Origin: Mortierella alpina
Lineage: Eukaryota; Mortierellomycota; Mortierellomycetes; Mortierellales; Mortierellaceae
Assembly: GCA_029449245.1 (NCBI GenBank)
Contig: JANATF010000008.1
Span: forward strand, 682,001-746,000
Reading direction: 5' to 3'
DNA: 64,000 nt
Shown here piece by piece: positions 63,988 to 64,000 of the stretch (positions are counted from its first letter, which is position 1; every line of letters begins with the position of its first letter). Position numbers and translations under genes: made by a program. Below the pieces are notes generated by a model. The model was not told the origin of the DNA, made no database searches, and worked only from the letters and a program-made list of their open reading frames with translations.

Positions 63988-64000
63988 CTGCGAAAAGAGA

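Overview
The window looks like nuclear DNA of an early-diverging (zygomycete-type) filamentous fungus, most likely a Mortierellomycotina-like species. This is inference from gene content and structure: most recognisable genes are split by short GT-AG introns of roughly 70-130 bp, and they include a PacC/Rim101 regulator, BRF1 of TFIIIB, 40S ribosomal protein S19, a WDR26/Gid7 homologue, a TMF/Sgm1 golgin, an HSPA12-like Hsp70, a HET-like protein, a peroxisomal SCPx-type thiolase and many Ser/Asn/Gln-rich proteins. I found no rRNA, tRNA or CRISPR.

Layout. 0-1.4 kb: PacC/Rim101 (minus). 2.7-5.7 kb: a small Lys/Ser/Thr/Pro-rich protein gene and a DJ-1/PfpI gene (both minus). 7.7-9.5 kb: SCPx-type thiolase (plus). 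9.7-13.7 kb: a 1332-residue low-complexity protein (minus). 15.7-17.2 kb: an aminoglycoside/ecdysteroid-kinase-like protein (plus). 17.2-20.6 kb: no gene seen, with repeats. 20.66-25.2 kb: the most unusual locus, an XPG/FEN1-type nuclease region followed in the same transcription unit by a Fanzor (eukaryotic TnpB-like) RuvC nuclease, with three apparent frameshifts. 26.6 kb: another small-protein gene. 27.4-31.2 kb: a disordered single-pass protein with probable extra 5' exons (minus). 33.6-35.4 kb: a coiled-coil protein (minus), divergent from an Hsp70-like gene at 36.8-38.8 kb. 39.2-43.3 kb: TMF/Sgm1 golgin (plus). 43.5-48.5 kb: a second DJ-1/PfpI gene and three more small-protein genes. 48.8-51.1 kb: HET-like protein (minus). 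52.7-54.1 kb: RPS19 (minus). 54.4-56.5 kb: two divergent secreted-protein genes. 56.8-59.1 kb: WDR26/Gid7-like (minus). 59.9-62.7 kb: BRF1 (minus). 63.0 kb to the right edge: the C-terminal half of an MFS sugar transporter (minus).

Two themes stand out. First, the XPG-Fanzor gene keeps all the acidic residues expected for both nuclease folds despite its frameshifts, and may be a decaying RNA-guided-nuclease element. Second, a family of five tiny intronless genes shares an N-terminal motif (FFK-x-x-K-K-N-K-T-A-S-A, then TP-x-x-TPR-[TS]-S) and strong TATA boxes. Two of them lie in a roughly 1-kb inverted duplication, and the family is interleaved with two DJ-1/PfpI paralogues. Exon boundaries were read by eye from splice signals and frame continuity; no database was consulted.
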